Positions 53,045 through 63,858 of a stretch of DNA of 64,000 nt are shown here, one piece after another (within the stretch, counting starts at the first letter, position 1; every line of letters starts with the position of its first letter). The stretch lies in NCBI RefSeq assembly GCF_950295315.1, contig NC_080168.1, forward strand, positions 69,201,254 through 69,265,253, written 5' to 3'. The position numbers and the translations under genes were made by a program. This DNA comes from Erinaceus europaeus. Taxonomy: Eukaryota; Chordata; Mammalia; Eulipotyphla; Erinaceidae. The notes beneath the pieces were generated by a model. It ran no database searches and had not been told where the DNA came from. It worked only from the letters and a program-made list of their open reading frames with translations.

Positions 53045-53353
53045 TTTTTTTTTTTTTTTGAAAAAACCCCTTTTTAATTAATTAATTTTTATAGAGACAG
53101 AGAAATTGAGAGGCAGGGGAGAGATAGATAAACACCAGCAGTACTGGTCCATGGCTCATGAAGCTTCCTCCCTGAAGTGGGAACCAGGGATATTTTATTT
53201 TATTTTATATAGAGAGGAGGGACACTTGGAATACTGCTTCCTTTCCTTACGCCCCTGCCGGTGTATTTGTGTGTGTGTAGGGGGGGCCTTAAACCTGAGT
53301 TTTTGCAAAAGACAAAGTGTGAGCTTCACCACGTGTTCCACCACTTGGCCCTA
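53045..53353 (-). mobile_element. SINE type B, probably two overlapping copies
   Basis: T-run, AATTTTTATAGAGACAGAG, GTGGGAACCAGGGATATTTT, then a second AGAGAGGAGGGACACTTGG and head CCACCACTTGGCCC. Confidence 0.75.
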
Positions 53354-54214
53354 AATATAATTTTATTGAGGGAGGAATTTAATTGAAGACATTTTATTGA
53401 AAGCTAACTTGTCTTTTCCATCCTAATGCATGGCTTCACTTCTATGATAAAGAGCATTTATTTCCAGGACTTAAAAGAGGCCAGAGGGGGAAAAAAAGTT
53501 GAACAGAGTCCAAAGAATTCATATCAAGTATTGAATTTTCTCATTTGGAACAAATTTTGGCAGAGTGTGTGGCACCTGTGGTTTGAGATTCTGAAATGTG
53601 ATATTGAACTTATGAGTGGGTCCATGAAGGGGCCCAGTGAGAGACTTGTGCTAGTGTGAGGTGGTAAGGGTCTAGTTAGTCTGTGATTAGAGATGTGGAA
53701 GGTGTGGAGGAGACATACAGAATGAGGGCTGTTTTGGTGTCAAAACAAGTAGCCCTGTGTGGTGGGAGGCAGGGACTCCCTGTAGAATTAGGTGGGCTCT
53801 GCTAGGGATGTTCACCAGTCTTACATCAGCCTAGAAAATAGTGGCTCAGTTGACAAATAAACAAGAGTGGGGTGGTCTGATTTTGGAAGAGGAATGATCA
53901 TCCTGTGTTTCTGTGTGGCTTTGTTGATGGGTAGACAGCAAAGAAGCTATTTGGTGACTTAGACCCTGTTACTTGTGCTGCCTACTAGCGGGGCCACGTT
54001 CATCATTGTGGTATATCTGCTTCCTAATCTTTAGTAAGAATGGGGGTCAGTGGATCCCATTCAATTCTGAGAGCTCTGGTGTATAAAGGTCTAGACTACA
54101 TAGCATTACTCAGTTTGCCTGTCAGTCTGGACTTATAAGGTAAAGGGCAAGCCTGGAGAGGCAATTTTGACAGGTGGCTTGCTCCTCTGTCCTTCAGTAA
54201 AATGCATGGGGACT
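53354..54214. other. Intronic unique DNA
   Basis: No exon, repeat or RNA gene recognised. Confidence 0.5.
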
Positions 54215-54402
54215 AAGACTAACATTTGTTGAGCAACTGACTGTGCTCCACATTTGTTCTAGACATAGATCACATCTTATTTGATCCTTATAACCAAGCA
54301 CAAGTTAGTGATTACTAGTCCATTTTTTTTTTTTTTTCACAGCGGCAAGCTATCAGATAAGGATTTGAAGCCAGGCGGGTCTGATTCCAAAGGTTGTGAG
54401 TT
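54215..54402 (-). mobile_element. MIR (ancient SINE)
   Basis: Landmarks of reversed MIR: ACATTTGTTGAGCAACTGAC, TTATTTGATCCTTATAACC, AAGGATTTGAAGCCAGGCG, TCTGATTCCAAAGG. A T-run at 54,322-54,337 lies inside. Confidence 0.82.
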
Positions 54403-55708
54403 CTTTCTCCTCCTCCTCCTTTTCCTTCTCCATCTCCTTTATTCCGTGCCACAGAGAATCAGTCAGGATGTCCAGTGGGAATAGATACGAAGTGTAAAAT
54501 TGTTTTAAACAGAGGAGGCTTAAACCATTAAACAAACTTTGAAGTCAAGGGTGGGGCTCACTCAGCAAACAAGTTTGAATCAGTTCTCTACTGATTCAAA
54601 GAGTGCCTTTTACTGAACTGGTGTATTTAACAATACTAACACGTGCCATCAAAAAGGGTCGTTTTTATAGTTTTATATCAGCAGATCTTTCCTAGAGTTT
54701 TAGAATTAGCCTTCTTTTCCTTTTAATTCCACGCTGCCCCCAAACCTTTTAGATTTGAACTGTTTGTTAGATTTCTTAATATTTCAGAATGGACAGAAAG
54801 CAAAAGTGGTTGACAACTCTTTTTTAGTTTCTGCTTTGGGTTGCTGTTGGATTCTCTGTCTTTCTGGTCCTTTACCATCTTATTTTTCTCTCTTGCTTTT
54901 ATTGGTCTGGAGTGAACTTTTCTAAGTTTTTCATTGTGCCTGCTGTCCCATGAAGAAAGACTGAAGTTGTCCTTTATAGTTGTGCATCTTCCTAGTTCAT
55001 TTTCTCCATGTCAAATGTGTCTGGGTCTCAAACTAGGAGTTTTGTGATAACTATTTTATTTGATCATTAAATGTTCTTTCTAGTAGCTCTCTAATCTTGA
55101 GGACTTCCTTTGTGTCCTTGACAGTGGAGCAGAGGGAAAAGTTTTGAGAGATCCAAATTAAACTTGATATTACATTGCTTAATGATCTCAAGAGCTTAGT
55201 GAACTCATTTGCACTGGTGCAGAATATTCCACTGTATGAACATGTTAGAGAATTTCTGCTGTTTTTAAATTTTTAAGTGGTGGTGTTGCTGTGATTATAT
55301 TTACTGTGTGAGAAGTATTTTTAAATAGGTTAGCTTTAACCTTCTGTGGGGTCATGTATATGGAAATGCTGTATAGACTGTGAGCTGTAACAAAGTATTG
55401 AGGCATGTGTTTTAGAAATAGGACTACAGTCAAGATGTATAGAAAGTAAAGAGAAGAGATAGCAGTGTTATAAAAGTCCAAGAGACCTTGAGAGTCTGAG
55501 TAACTGAAACAGGAAATGAGCAAGTTAAAGTTGAAGGAAACAGGTGCTTGAGATCTAGAAATGAGCTGGACCTGTGGCCTAGGGGGAGAGGCCCCCCTTT
55601 GCTAAGTGTCCCTGACACAGTAACTGGGTAGAAGGTACCATGGTGAACCAAGAAACAGGGAAAGATTAGAGATGAAGTTGGCAATCACATGGTAGGAAAT
55701 GCTACTAT
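54403..55708. other. Intronic unique DNA
   Basis: No exon or repeat recognised. Short minus-strand frames at 55,245-55,684 have no recognised domain. Confidence 0.5.
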
Positions 55709-55725
55709 AAATTGAGATACAGAGG

Positions 55726-56024
55726 GAGTTGGGTGGTAGCATAGCTAGTTAATCGCATGTGGCGCCAAGCACAAGGACTGGCGTAGGGATCCCAGTTCAA
55801 GCCCCCGGCTCCCCACCTGCAGGGGAGTCACTTCACAAGTGGTGAAGCAGGTCTGCAGGTGTCTCTCTTTCTCACCCCTCTCTGTCTTCCCCTCCTCTCT
55901 CCATTTCTCTCTGTCCTGTCCAACAACAGCGACATCAATAACAACAATAATAACTACAACAATAAAACGACCAGGGCAACAAAAAGGGAATAAATAAATA
56001 AATATTTTTTAAAAAGTTAAAAAA
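55726..56024 (+). mobile_element. SINE type A, complete
   Basis: GTTGGGTGGTAGCATAGC head to AATAAATAAATATTTTTTA tail. Flanked by AATTGAGATACAGAGG (55,710-55,725 and 56,025-56,040). Confidence 0.95.
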
Positions 56025-56040
56025 AATTGAGATACAGAGG

Positions 56041-56276
56041 TGGCCAGGCAGTGGCATACCTGGTTAAGTGCACACATTACGGTGCACAAGGATCTGGGTT
56101 CAAGACCCTGGTCCCTGCTTGCAGTTTGGGAAGAGCTTCATGAGTGGTGAAGCAGGTCTGCAGGTCTCTCTGTCTCTCTCTTCCACTCTTCCCCCTTCCC
56201 TCACAATTTCTCTCTGTCTCAATTCAAAATAAATAAATAAAGATTAAAAAATTAAAACAAAAGAAGCTGTTAAAAA
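56041..56276 (+). mobile_element. SINE type B, complete
   Basis: GGCCAGGCAGTGGCATACC head to AATAAATAAATAAAG tail. It begins right after the type A duplication and is followed by a third copy, AATTGAGATACAGA (56,277-56,290). Confidence 0.95.
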
Positions 56277-56290
56277 AATTGAGATACAGA

Positions 56291-56856
56291 CCAACAGTGA
56301 TAGGTGATTATTGGAAGGAAAACTAGTGAGGTCAGTCTGCTTCTGACAGGCTAAATATGAGGAACCTTGGGAAAAGTATAAGTGTGAGCCAGTGTGGTGG
56401 TGAGAAGTACTGGATTGTTGGTGGGGTGAGTGCTCACCTCTCTGCCTTGCAGGGTGTTACAAGGTGATTTTTCTAGCGAAATTTTGAGGAGTGCTTTGCA
56501 GACTGTTGACCCAGTGGACTGCTGAGGAGTTACCTTGTTTTTCAAATTAATTGCTCCACTGAGCTGCTGATCACATACATTGTTGTTTGCCTTCATGAGA
56601 AATAGGCATGAGTACTAAGAGGAGATGAATAGCAATGCTTTTCAGGAAATCCAATCTTAGGAAAGTTATAGGCCAAAGAAACATAAGTGGTTAGAATCCT
56701 TATTTGCCCCTTCATTTTATTTTTTAAAAATATTTACAGCTGTGCTTCCAAAAGTGCATTTCTAGGGGAAATATCCTATAAGATGCTCTTTGAAAATGAA
56801 TGAAAAAAGTTTTGCTACTAAAGTTAGTGAAATATGGTTTAAGGTAATCCATTCTT
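56291..56856. other. Intronic unique DNA
   Basis: No exon or repeat recognised. Confidence 0.5.
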
Positions 56857-57062
56857 TTAAAAAAAATTTTTAATTATCTTTATTTATTTATTGGATAGAG
56901 ACAGCCAGAAATAGAGAGGGAGGGGTGATAGGAAGAGAGACAGAGAGACACCTGTAGCACGGGTTCACCACTTGTGAAGCTTTCCCCCTGCAGGTGGAGA
57001 CTGGTGACTCGAACGTGGGTCCTTGCACATTATAACATGTGCGCTCAACCAGCCAGCCCGGT
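56857..57062 (-). mobile_element. SINE type B
   Basis: TTATTGGATAGAGACAGCC, GGTGGAGACTGGTGACTCG, AACCAGCCAGCCC. Flanked by GGTAATCC (56,843 and 57,060). Confidence 0.95.
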
Positions 57063-57559
57063 AATCCTTTCTAAGGAAATGACCATAAATATCAATATAG
57101 CACTTGGTTCCCCCTCCCCCAGATTACTTCTACCATTGTAAACACATTTACTTGGTCCACTGGTATTTATTGATAGTCCATGGAGCTTTGTTCTGAGCAG
57201 TGCACTTTGGAAATACAGATCAAAAGAGGATTTTGGTTTATATCAATGATTTTAAATTATGTTATGTTAAGTTGTATTATGTGTATACCTTTACTTATGA
57301 TTATTTAGGTAAAAGTTTACTACATTTTTAAACCTTTGACTCTTTGAGACATTTACTTCTACAGAACAACTTATTTCCTGATATGAACAATAAAGAAGAC
57401 TATTTCATATATGAAAAAAAACTGAGTTAATTTTTTTTTGCTAACAGGAAATTTTTATTGACAATGTACTTGAGGTATTTATTTTCTTTTATTTGTCCTG
57501 CTAGGCTTAGGGTTTTATTTGTTTTTCTCATTCTTGACTTCATTTTCTTGCTCAAACAT
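57063..57559. other. Intronic unique DNA
   Basis: AT-rich; no exon or repeat recognised. Confidence 0.5.
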
Positions 57560-57879
57560 TTTTTAAAAGTTTTCTTTATAAAATGGAAACACTGACAAGA
57601 CCATAGGATAAAAGGGGTACAGTTCCACACAATTCCTACCACCAGAACTCCGTATCACATCCCCTCCCCTGATAGCTTTCCTGTTATTTAACCTGCTGGG
57701 AGTATGGACCCAAGGTCATTGTGGGGTGTAGAAGGTGGGAGGTTTAGCTTCTGTAATTGCTTCCCCACTGAACATGGACATTGACAGGTCAATCCATACT
57801 CCCAGCCTGCCTCTCTCTTTCCCTAGTGGGGCAGGGCTCTGGGGAGGTGGGGCTCCAGGATACATTGGTGAGCTTTTTT
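57560..57879 (-). mobile_element. L1 3' UTR, type X
   Basis: TTTATAAAATGGAAACACTG, CACAATTCCTACCACCAGAA, GGGAGTATGGACCCAAGG; ends where the next L1 begins. Confidence 0.92.
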
Positions 57880-59045
57880 TTTTTTTAATTTCTTTATTGG
57901 GGAATTAATGTTTTACATTCGACAGTAAATACAATAGTTTGTACATGTATAACATTTCCCAGTTTTCCATATAACAATACAACCCCCACTAAGTCCTCTG
58001 ACATCCTTCTTGGATCTGTATTCTCCCCACCCACCCAGCCCAGAGTCTTTTACTTTGGTGCATTACGCCAACTCCAGTTCAGTTTCTAGTTGTGTTTTCT
58101 TTACTGATCTTACTTTTCAACTTCTGCCTGAGAGTGAGATCATCCCATATTTACTTCCTCTTTACTTAGTCTTGGAAATTGGTAGGTATCTAGGAAATTG
58201 CCCATTTCTTCTAGGTTCTCTAGCTTGGTGGCATATAGTTGTTCATAGAAGCCTCGCATGATATGTTGAATTTCTGCTGTGTCTGTTGTGATATCTTCTC
58301 TTTCATTTAGTATCTGATTTATTTGGGTCTTCTCCCTTTTCTTTTGTGAGTCTGGCTAAAGGATTGTTGATTTTATTCACTCTTTGGAAGAACCAACATT
58401 TACTTTCATTGATCTTTTGTATGGTTTTCTTATTTTCAGTGTTATTGATTTCTGCCCTAAGTTAAGTGATTTCTGTCCTTCTGGTTCCTTTAGGGTTCCT
58501 TTGTTCTTCTTCTTCTAAGTCTTTAAGATGTGCAATCAGGCTGTTTATTTATGCTTTTTCTTATTTCCTAATGTGTGCTTGTATGGCTATGAACTTCCCT
58601 CTCAATACTGCCTTATCTTTGTCCCAAATATTTTAATAGCTTGTGTCTTCATTTTCATTGAACTCTGGAAAAATTTTAATTTCTTCCTTGATTTCCTTGA
58701 CCCAGTAGTTAAGTAGTATACTGCTCAGCTCCCACATTTTGGGGCTAGTATTAATCTTTTGTTGATTACTAAGTGTTAGTTTAATTCCACTGTGGTCTGA
58801 GAAGATGCTTGGGATGATTTCAATGCTCTTGAATTTGCTGATGCTGTCTTTGTGGCCTAATATGTGGTCTGTCCTTGAGAGTGACCCATGTGGACTTGAG
58901 TAGAATGTGTATTCCAGTTTGTTGGTATGCATGACTCTGAAAATGTCCAATAGTTCTAGTTTATCTATCTCCTCACTTAACTCCCTTATGTCTTTATTGA
59001 TTTTCTGCCTGGATGATCTGTCAAGTTGAGAGAGTGGGCTGCTCT
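57880..59045 (-). mobile_element. L1, internally deleted, 5'-truncated
   Basis: Standard 3' end (T-run, CTTTATTGGGGAATTAATG), G-rich tract complement at 58,023-58,042, then at about 58,155 a jump from 3' UTR into the middle of ORF2 (matching 31,270 onward). The ORF2 part ends near endonuclease codons (58,633-58,950: [17 protein letters not shown]). Roughly 2.4 kb is missing inside. Confidence 0.9.
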
Positions 59046-59052
59046 GCTTGAG

Positions 59053-59207
59053 GGAGAGGCAGCTATGATTCTTTTACCACTTGTATGCATAATTTTGTAC
59101 AAGAATATTTAAAATTATATAGGTTGAGTATAAACTTCATCCTCTTTTCTTTAATATTAGTCTATGTAAGAAGTCACTGTGTAGTACTCAGGTTATTTAT
59201 TTATTTA
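59053..59207. repeat. Direct repeat, left copy (155 bases)
   Basis: Begins GGGAGAGGCAGCTATGATTC and ends GGTTATTTATTTATTTATTT. The right copy is at 60,016; I count about 7 differences. Confidence 0.93.
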
Positions 59208-60010
59208 TTTATTTTTTATTTAAGAAAGGATAAATTAACAAAACCATAGGGTAGGAGGGGTACAACTCCACACAATTCCCACCACCCAATCTCCATATCC
59301 CATCCCCTCCCCTGATAGCTGTCCCATTCTCTATCCCTCTGGGAGCATGGACCCAGGGTCATTGTGGGTTGCAGAAGGTAGAAGGTCTGGCTTCTGTAAT
59401 TGCTTCCCTGCTGAACATGGACATTGACTGGTCACTCCATACTCCCAGTCTGCCTCTCTCTTTCCCTAGTAGGGTGGGTCTCTGGGGAAGTGGAGTTCCA
59501 GGACATATTGGTGGGGTCTTCAGTCCAGGGAAGCCTGGCTGGCATCCTGATGACATCTGGAACCTGGTGGCTGAAAAGAGAGTTAACATACAAAGCCAAA
59601 CAAATTGTTGAGCAATCATGGACCCAAAGGTTGGAATAATGGAGAGGAAATGTTAGGGGGGTACTCACTGCAAACTCTAGTGTACTTCTGCTTTCAGGTA
59701 TATATTTTGCAGTAGTTTATGGATACGTGTGAACATATGCCCTCTCTCACAGAACCTGGTCTATATCTAGGTTTTGGGACTTTGTTAGAAAGTGAACCAC
59801 CTGGGATGGAATTAAAGAATACTATGAAAGGAAAGGTCTCACCTGAGTAATGAAGCTGAAGGGTTGTCATTCCACACGTGAAGTCTCTGGACACAGTCTG
59901 AGCTGAAGCATGTTGAGGTGGCAATCGTTGCGTTGATTAGGTTGCGATCGGCAGATACAATATTATTTGATATGGATTGGGAGGGGCATGCGGGAAAGTG
60001 GGCCCTATCC
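59208..60010 (-). mobile_element. L1 3' UTR, type X, between direct repeats
   Basis: ATTAACAAAACCATAGGGTA, CACAATTCCCACCACCCAAT, GGGAGCATGGACCCAGGGTC, GAACCTGGTGGCTGAAAAG, then less certain body to about 60,010. Confidence 0.82.
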
Positions 60011-60015
60011 AAAGT

Positions 60016-60170
60016 GGGAGAGGCAGCTATGATTCTTTTACCACTTGTATGCATAATTTTGTACAATGATACTTAAAATGATATAGGTTGAGTATAAACT
60101 TCATCCTCTTTTCTTTAATATTAGTCTATGTAAGGAGTCACTGAGTAGTACTGAGGTTATTTATTTATTT
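60016..60170. repeat. Direct repeat, right copy (155 bases)
   Basis: Same sequence as 59,053-59,207, about 95% identical. Confidence 0.93.
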
Positions 60171-60174
60171 ATTT

Positions 60175-60505
60175 TTCTTCCACCAGGGTTACCACTGAGA
60201 CTTGGTGCCTACACAATCAATTCATAGCTCCCAGTGGTAACTTACTTTTTTCCCTCCCTCTCTCCTCTCACTCCCTCCCATCCTTTCATAAGATAGGGAG
60301 AAATTGAGAGGGGAAGGGGAGAACTAGAAAACTAGAAGGAGGGGGAAGAGAGACACCTGCAGCTCTGTTTCACTGCTTGTGAAGGGAGGCCGACAGTGGC
60401 ACACCTGGTTAAGTGCACATATCATTACTGCTTGTGAAGCATCCACCCTGCAGATGGGAACCAGGGCCTTGTGCAGGGTAACATGTGCACTCAACCAGCC
60501 CCATT
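60175..60505 (-). mobile_element. SINE type B with the extra 3' module, interrupted
   Basis: Reversed module (ACCAGGGTTACCACTGAG to AGCTCCCAGTGGTAAC), body, and head GTGCACTCAACCAGCCCC. A 42-base insertion sits at 60,385-60,426. Confidence 0.87.
60385..60426 (+). mobile_element. SINE type B head only, inserted in another SINE
   Basis: 42 bases, AGTGGCACACCTGGTTAAG in the middle. ACTGCTTGTGAAG lies on both sides (60,372-60,384 and 60,427-60,439). No body or tail. Confidence 0.85.
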
Positions 60506-61304
60506 TAATTAGATATTTAAAACGGAAACTATGAATGAATGCATATGATTTTTTAACTTGAGACTCAGAACAAGACATGTAAGAGTCAGCTAGGAAATGA
60601 TAAGTAATCCAAGACAGAGGAAACATGATAATATTATCAAGAACTGTATCTATTACTTTCCTGCTATTTTGAAACATTTTCTATGGGAACAAATTTCTAG
60701 TGAGGATAAAAACCTACTTGAAGTGGCAGCTTGACCTCAGAAGGAGAAAATTTGGTTTCTCTAGAAATGTAAAATACGACCTTCTCAAAGACTGCAGTAA
60801 TATGTTTCCCTGGACAAGTGTGCTTGAAAGTAGAGCTAGAGGGGAAAATATAACTTCTTTTTCATTTTTCCTTTTTTCCCCCTTTACCTTCACACTAATC
60901 CTTCATATTAGTTTTCAGTACCTATGCATGCATGTGGCTAATGCATATGCTAGTATGTAAGTTTCTCACATGTCACATATGAAATTTTATAAAATTAATA
61001 GAGTAAGTTTTAGAGCTTACTATGTATGAAAATAACTCTATAAGGTTTCCTTGTAGTACTCTAAATTTTACTTAGTTTTTCTGAAACAAACCATTGTCAT
61101 TAAGCAGGTTCTCTTACCATTAACTTAAGAAGTTTGTGTAAGTGGTTTTATATTTATGTGGGCCCTGGCCATTTTTTTTCTGTGCCCTGTACCTTCTTTT
61201 TGATTCCTTGTCTTTTTTTTTTTCTCTAGGGTTTTTAGAAGCCTGCAAGTGTCTACTATACTTTTTAAAGATATCTGTTTTCTTTTTTAAAAAAACAATC
61301 TTTA
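60506..61304. other. Intronic unique DNA
   Basis: No exon or repeat recognised. Confidence 0.5.
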
Positions 61305-61527
61305 GTTTAAAAAGTTTTTTTAATTATCTATTTATTTATTGGACAGAGACAGCCAGAAATCAAGAAGGAAGGGGAGGATAGAGAGGAAGAGAGACAGAGA
61401 GACACTTGCAGCACTGCTTCACCGTTTGTGAAGCTTTTCCCCTGCAGGTGGGGACCGGTGGCTTGAACCTGGGTCCCGGTGCATTGTAACATGTACACTA
61501 AACCAGGTGCACCACCACCCAGCCCCA
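61305..61527 (-). mobile_element. SINE type B
   Basis: TTTATTGGACAGAGACAGCC, GGTGGGGACCGGTGGCTTG, GCACCACCACCCAGCCCC. Confidence 0.95.
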
Positions 61528-61539
61528 ATATCTTTTTTT

Positions 61540-61665
61540 CTTTTTTAATTTCAGAGGAAGAGAAAAGGAGAGACAGAAATACAGGCAAGACACCACAGTA
61601 TTGCTTCACTAGTCATAATTCTGTCCTTGCAGTGGTGTATGATGCTGTATGTGGCTCCTAGGACT
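61540..61665 (-). mobile_element. SINE type E, diverged
   Basis: AAGACACCACAGTATTGCTT and a diverged head region. Confidence 0.6.
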
Positions 61666-61671
61666 TTAAAC

Positions 61672-62088
61672 TTTTAATTTTAATTTATTTTTTACTAGTG
61701 ATTTTATATTGATTTACAGAATTCAAGATAACAGGGCTACAACTCTGTACCACCAGAGTTCTGGATCCCCAGACCCTCCATTGTAAGCTACAGCAGTTCT
61801 CCCAAGGTTGCAATACTATTTCTACAACTATCGTCTATATTTGTAGATATTGGCCTTTTTTTAAATAGGCCCCATTTTCTCTTCCTTTCCAAGTCACACA
61901 TACTCCTATTATTAAATCCAAAGATCCCTCCCTCTTTCCTCTTTTCTCTCTGGTTCCTGATGGAATTAGACTTTAAAGCCCTCTGGTCACCTTCCCATCA
62001 ATTCCTCCCTACTGGGAGTATGGATCAAAATTATTTTTGGGGTGCAGAAGGTGGGAGTTCTGTCTTTTGTAACTGTTTCTCTGCTGCA
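61672..62088 (-). mobile_element. L1 3' UTR, type Y
   Basis: TATATTGATTTACAGAATTC, GTACCACCAGAGTTCTGG, GGAGTATGGATCAAAATTA. Confidence 0.88.
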
Positions 62089-62089
62089 C

Positions 62090-62188
62090 ATGAAGTTTTT
62101 CTATGCAAGTGGGGGCCAAGGACTTGAATCCAGGTCCTTCCATGTTGTAACAAGTGCACTCAACCAGTTGTGCTACCGCCCAGCCCTT
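62090..62188 (-). mobile_element. SINE type B, 5' part
   Basis: GTGGGGGCCAAGGACTTGAA, GTGCTACCGCCCAGCCC. Confidence 0.87.
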
Positions 62189-62371
62189 TGAAAAACAATG
62201 TCCTGATAAGCAAGTGCTACATATTTTGTGCCTCTTTTTAAGTGTTTCCTTTATTCCTGGTTCAATAGAAAAATTGACATGCTTTAAGATTATTAGTTTC
62301 CCTGAAGCTTCATCAAGTGACTTATTTTTCCTTTTGTGTGAAGCTGGTCCTCATGTATGAATGACAATCAC

Positions 62372-62515
62372 AAATAGAGCAAGAAAATTAAGAGAGATAG
62401 GGAGAGACATCATACTGTACTATACATGAATCTTGCAGGTGGTGCTGGGGCTTGAACTTGGGCCCTCATGCATGGTAAAAGGTGCACTATATCATATGAG
62501 CCATCTCCTGGCTTA
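62372..62515 (-). mobile_element. SINE, type B/D-like
   Basis: GAGATAGGGAGAGACATC, GGTGCTGGGGCTTGAACTTG, GAGCCATCTCCTGGCTT. Confidence 0.75.
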
Positions 62516-62564
62516 CAGACTTTTATGTCTAGTCTAGATTTTGTATAGAAATCTAGACCCACCA

Positions 62565-63790
62565 ATTTTTTAAAATTTATTTATAAAATGGAAATATTGA
62601 CAAGACCATAGGATAAGAGGGGTATGATTCCACACAATTTCCACCACCTGAACTCTGTATCCTTCCCCCCTCCCTTGAAAGCTCTCCTACTCTTTATCTC
62701 TCTGGGAACATGGACCCAGGATGATTATGGGGTACAGAAGTTCTGGCTTCTGCAATTGCTTATCTGCTGAACATGGACATTGGCATGTTGATCCATACTC
62801 CCAGCCTGTCTCTTTCTTCCCCTAGTGGAGCAGAGCTCTGGGAGGTGGGGACCCAGGACACATTGGAAAGGTCATATGCCCAGAGAAGTCAGGTCAGCAT
62901 CATGGTCGAATCTGGAACTTGGTGGCTGAAAAAGCATTAAGTTATAAAGCAGAAAAAATTGTTAAATAATGAGGAACAGAAAGGCAAGAATATTACAGAT
63001 GAGATTTGGAGTCTCCATTTTGGAAAAAGCTAGTAGGTCTATTTTAGATTTATTCCAAGGGGCCATGACTATTGATTTTTTGCCTGAGCTTGTCAGCTAA
63101 CATGCAGGTGGATCAAAGGTATTATCTGGGGAGATGGTGTCAGAGTTGGAAACAGGACTAGAAAGCCTGGATCAGGGCAGAGAGTAGCTCCCAAATATGG
63201 GGAAAGTATATAAATATTGTGAACTATAAACCCCATTGATTTGACCTGGGGCCCGTATTCATTGTAGAAGCCTGTGTAACCTCTGCATCCCAGTAGTTCT
63301 GAGCTTGCATTCTGTGATCATTGCTAAGAACATTCTAGGTTGCACTAATTTCAAGACCCATCTTCCTTGAGTGATAGAGTATGTTGCCCAACTTCCATTT
63401 GGAGAATGGTGCTGTCCCTACCATTGTTGATACACACTGAGTTCAAGGTCCTATTAGGGCCCACAAGGGGATCCATTATGCTGTTCCTGATGGAGATGAC
63501 CAGTGACAGTGGAGAGAGGAATGTAATAGAGGTCTAGGTCTGTCATGTCTGTGTGGGAAACCCAGGACTCCCTGACTAGGGCCCTGGGTGATGGGGTGGC
63601 CTGGTAGTGACCAAAGAGCCATCATTATGCCAGCCTCTGGCCCTTATCCAGGTTTTGTAGTCCTTTGTCTGACAAGATTAGCTTTGGAGTGATTGAGGGA
63701 AGTGAAATAGTAAGTACGTGAGGAAGGTATCTAGGTCTAAGTAGAAACTATTTGATTAGCTATTTTATGGTTTCCTTTTTAGGTTTTTCT
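62565..63790 (-). mobile_element. L1 3' UTR, type X, long copy
   Basis: X end (TTATAAAATGGAAATATTGA), then about 1.2 kb of body: GGAACATGGACCCAGGATG, GTCAGCTAACATGCAGGTGG, GAGAGTAGCTCCCAAATATG, AAGAACATTCTAGGTTGC. The body matches 9255-10,450, where the 3' end is of type Y. Confidence 0.9.
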
Positions 63791-63858
63791 ACTTTCTTGC
63801 TGCATTTATTGACTCACTGCAAATTATTGTACACTTTTGCTTAAAGGTATATATTTTC

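Noticed and set aside
54338..54400. Acceptor-like sequence followed by a frame with KLSDKDLKPGG, first considered as the next SACS exon
   Set aside because: It does not match the expected LSDWIKIGD sequence, and the whole stretch 54,215-54,402 matches a reversed MIR; the T-run before it is a repeat feature.
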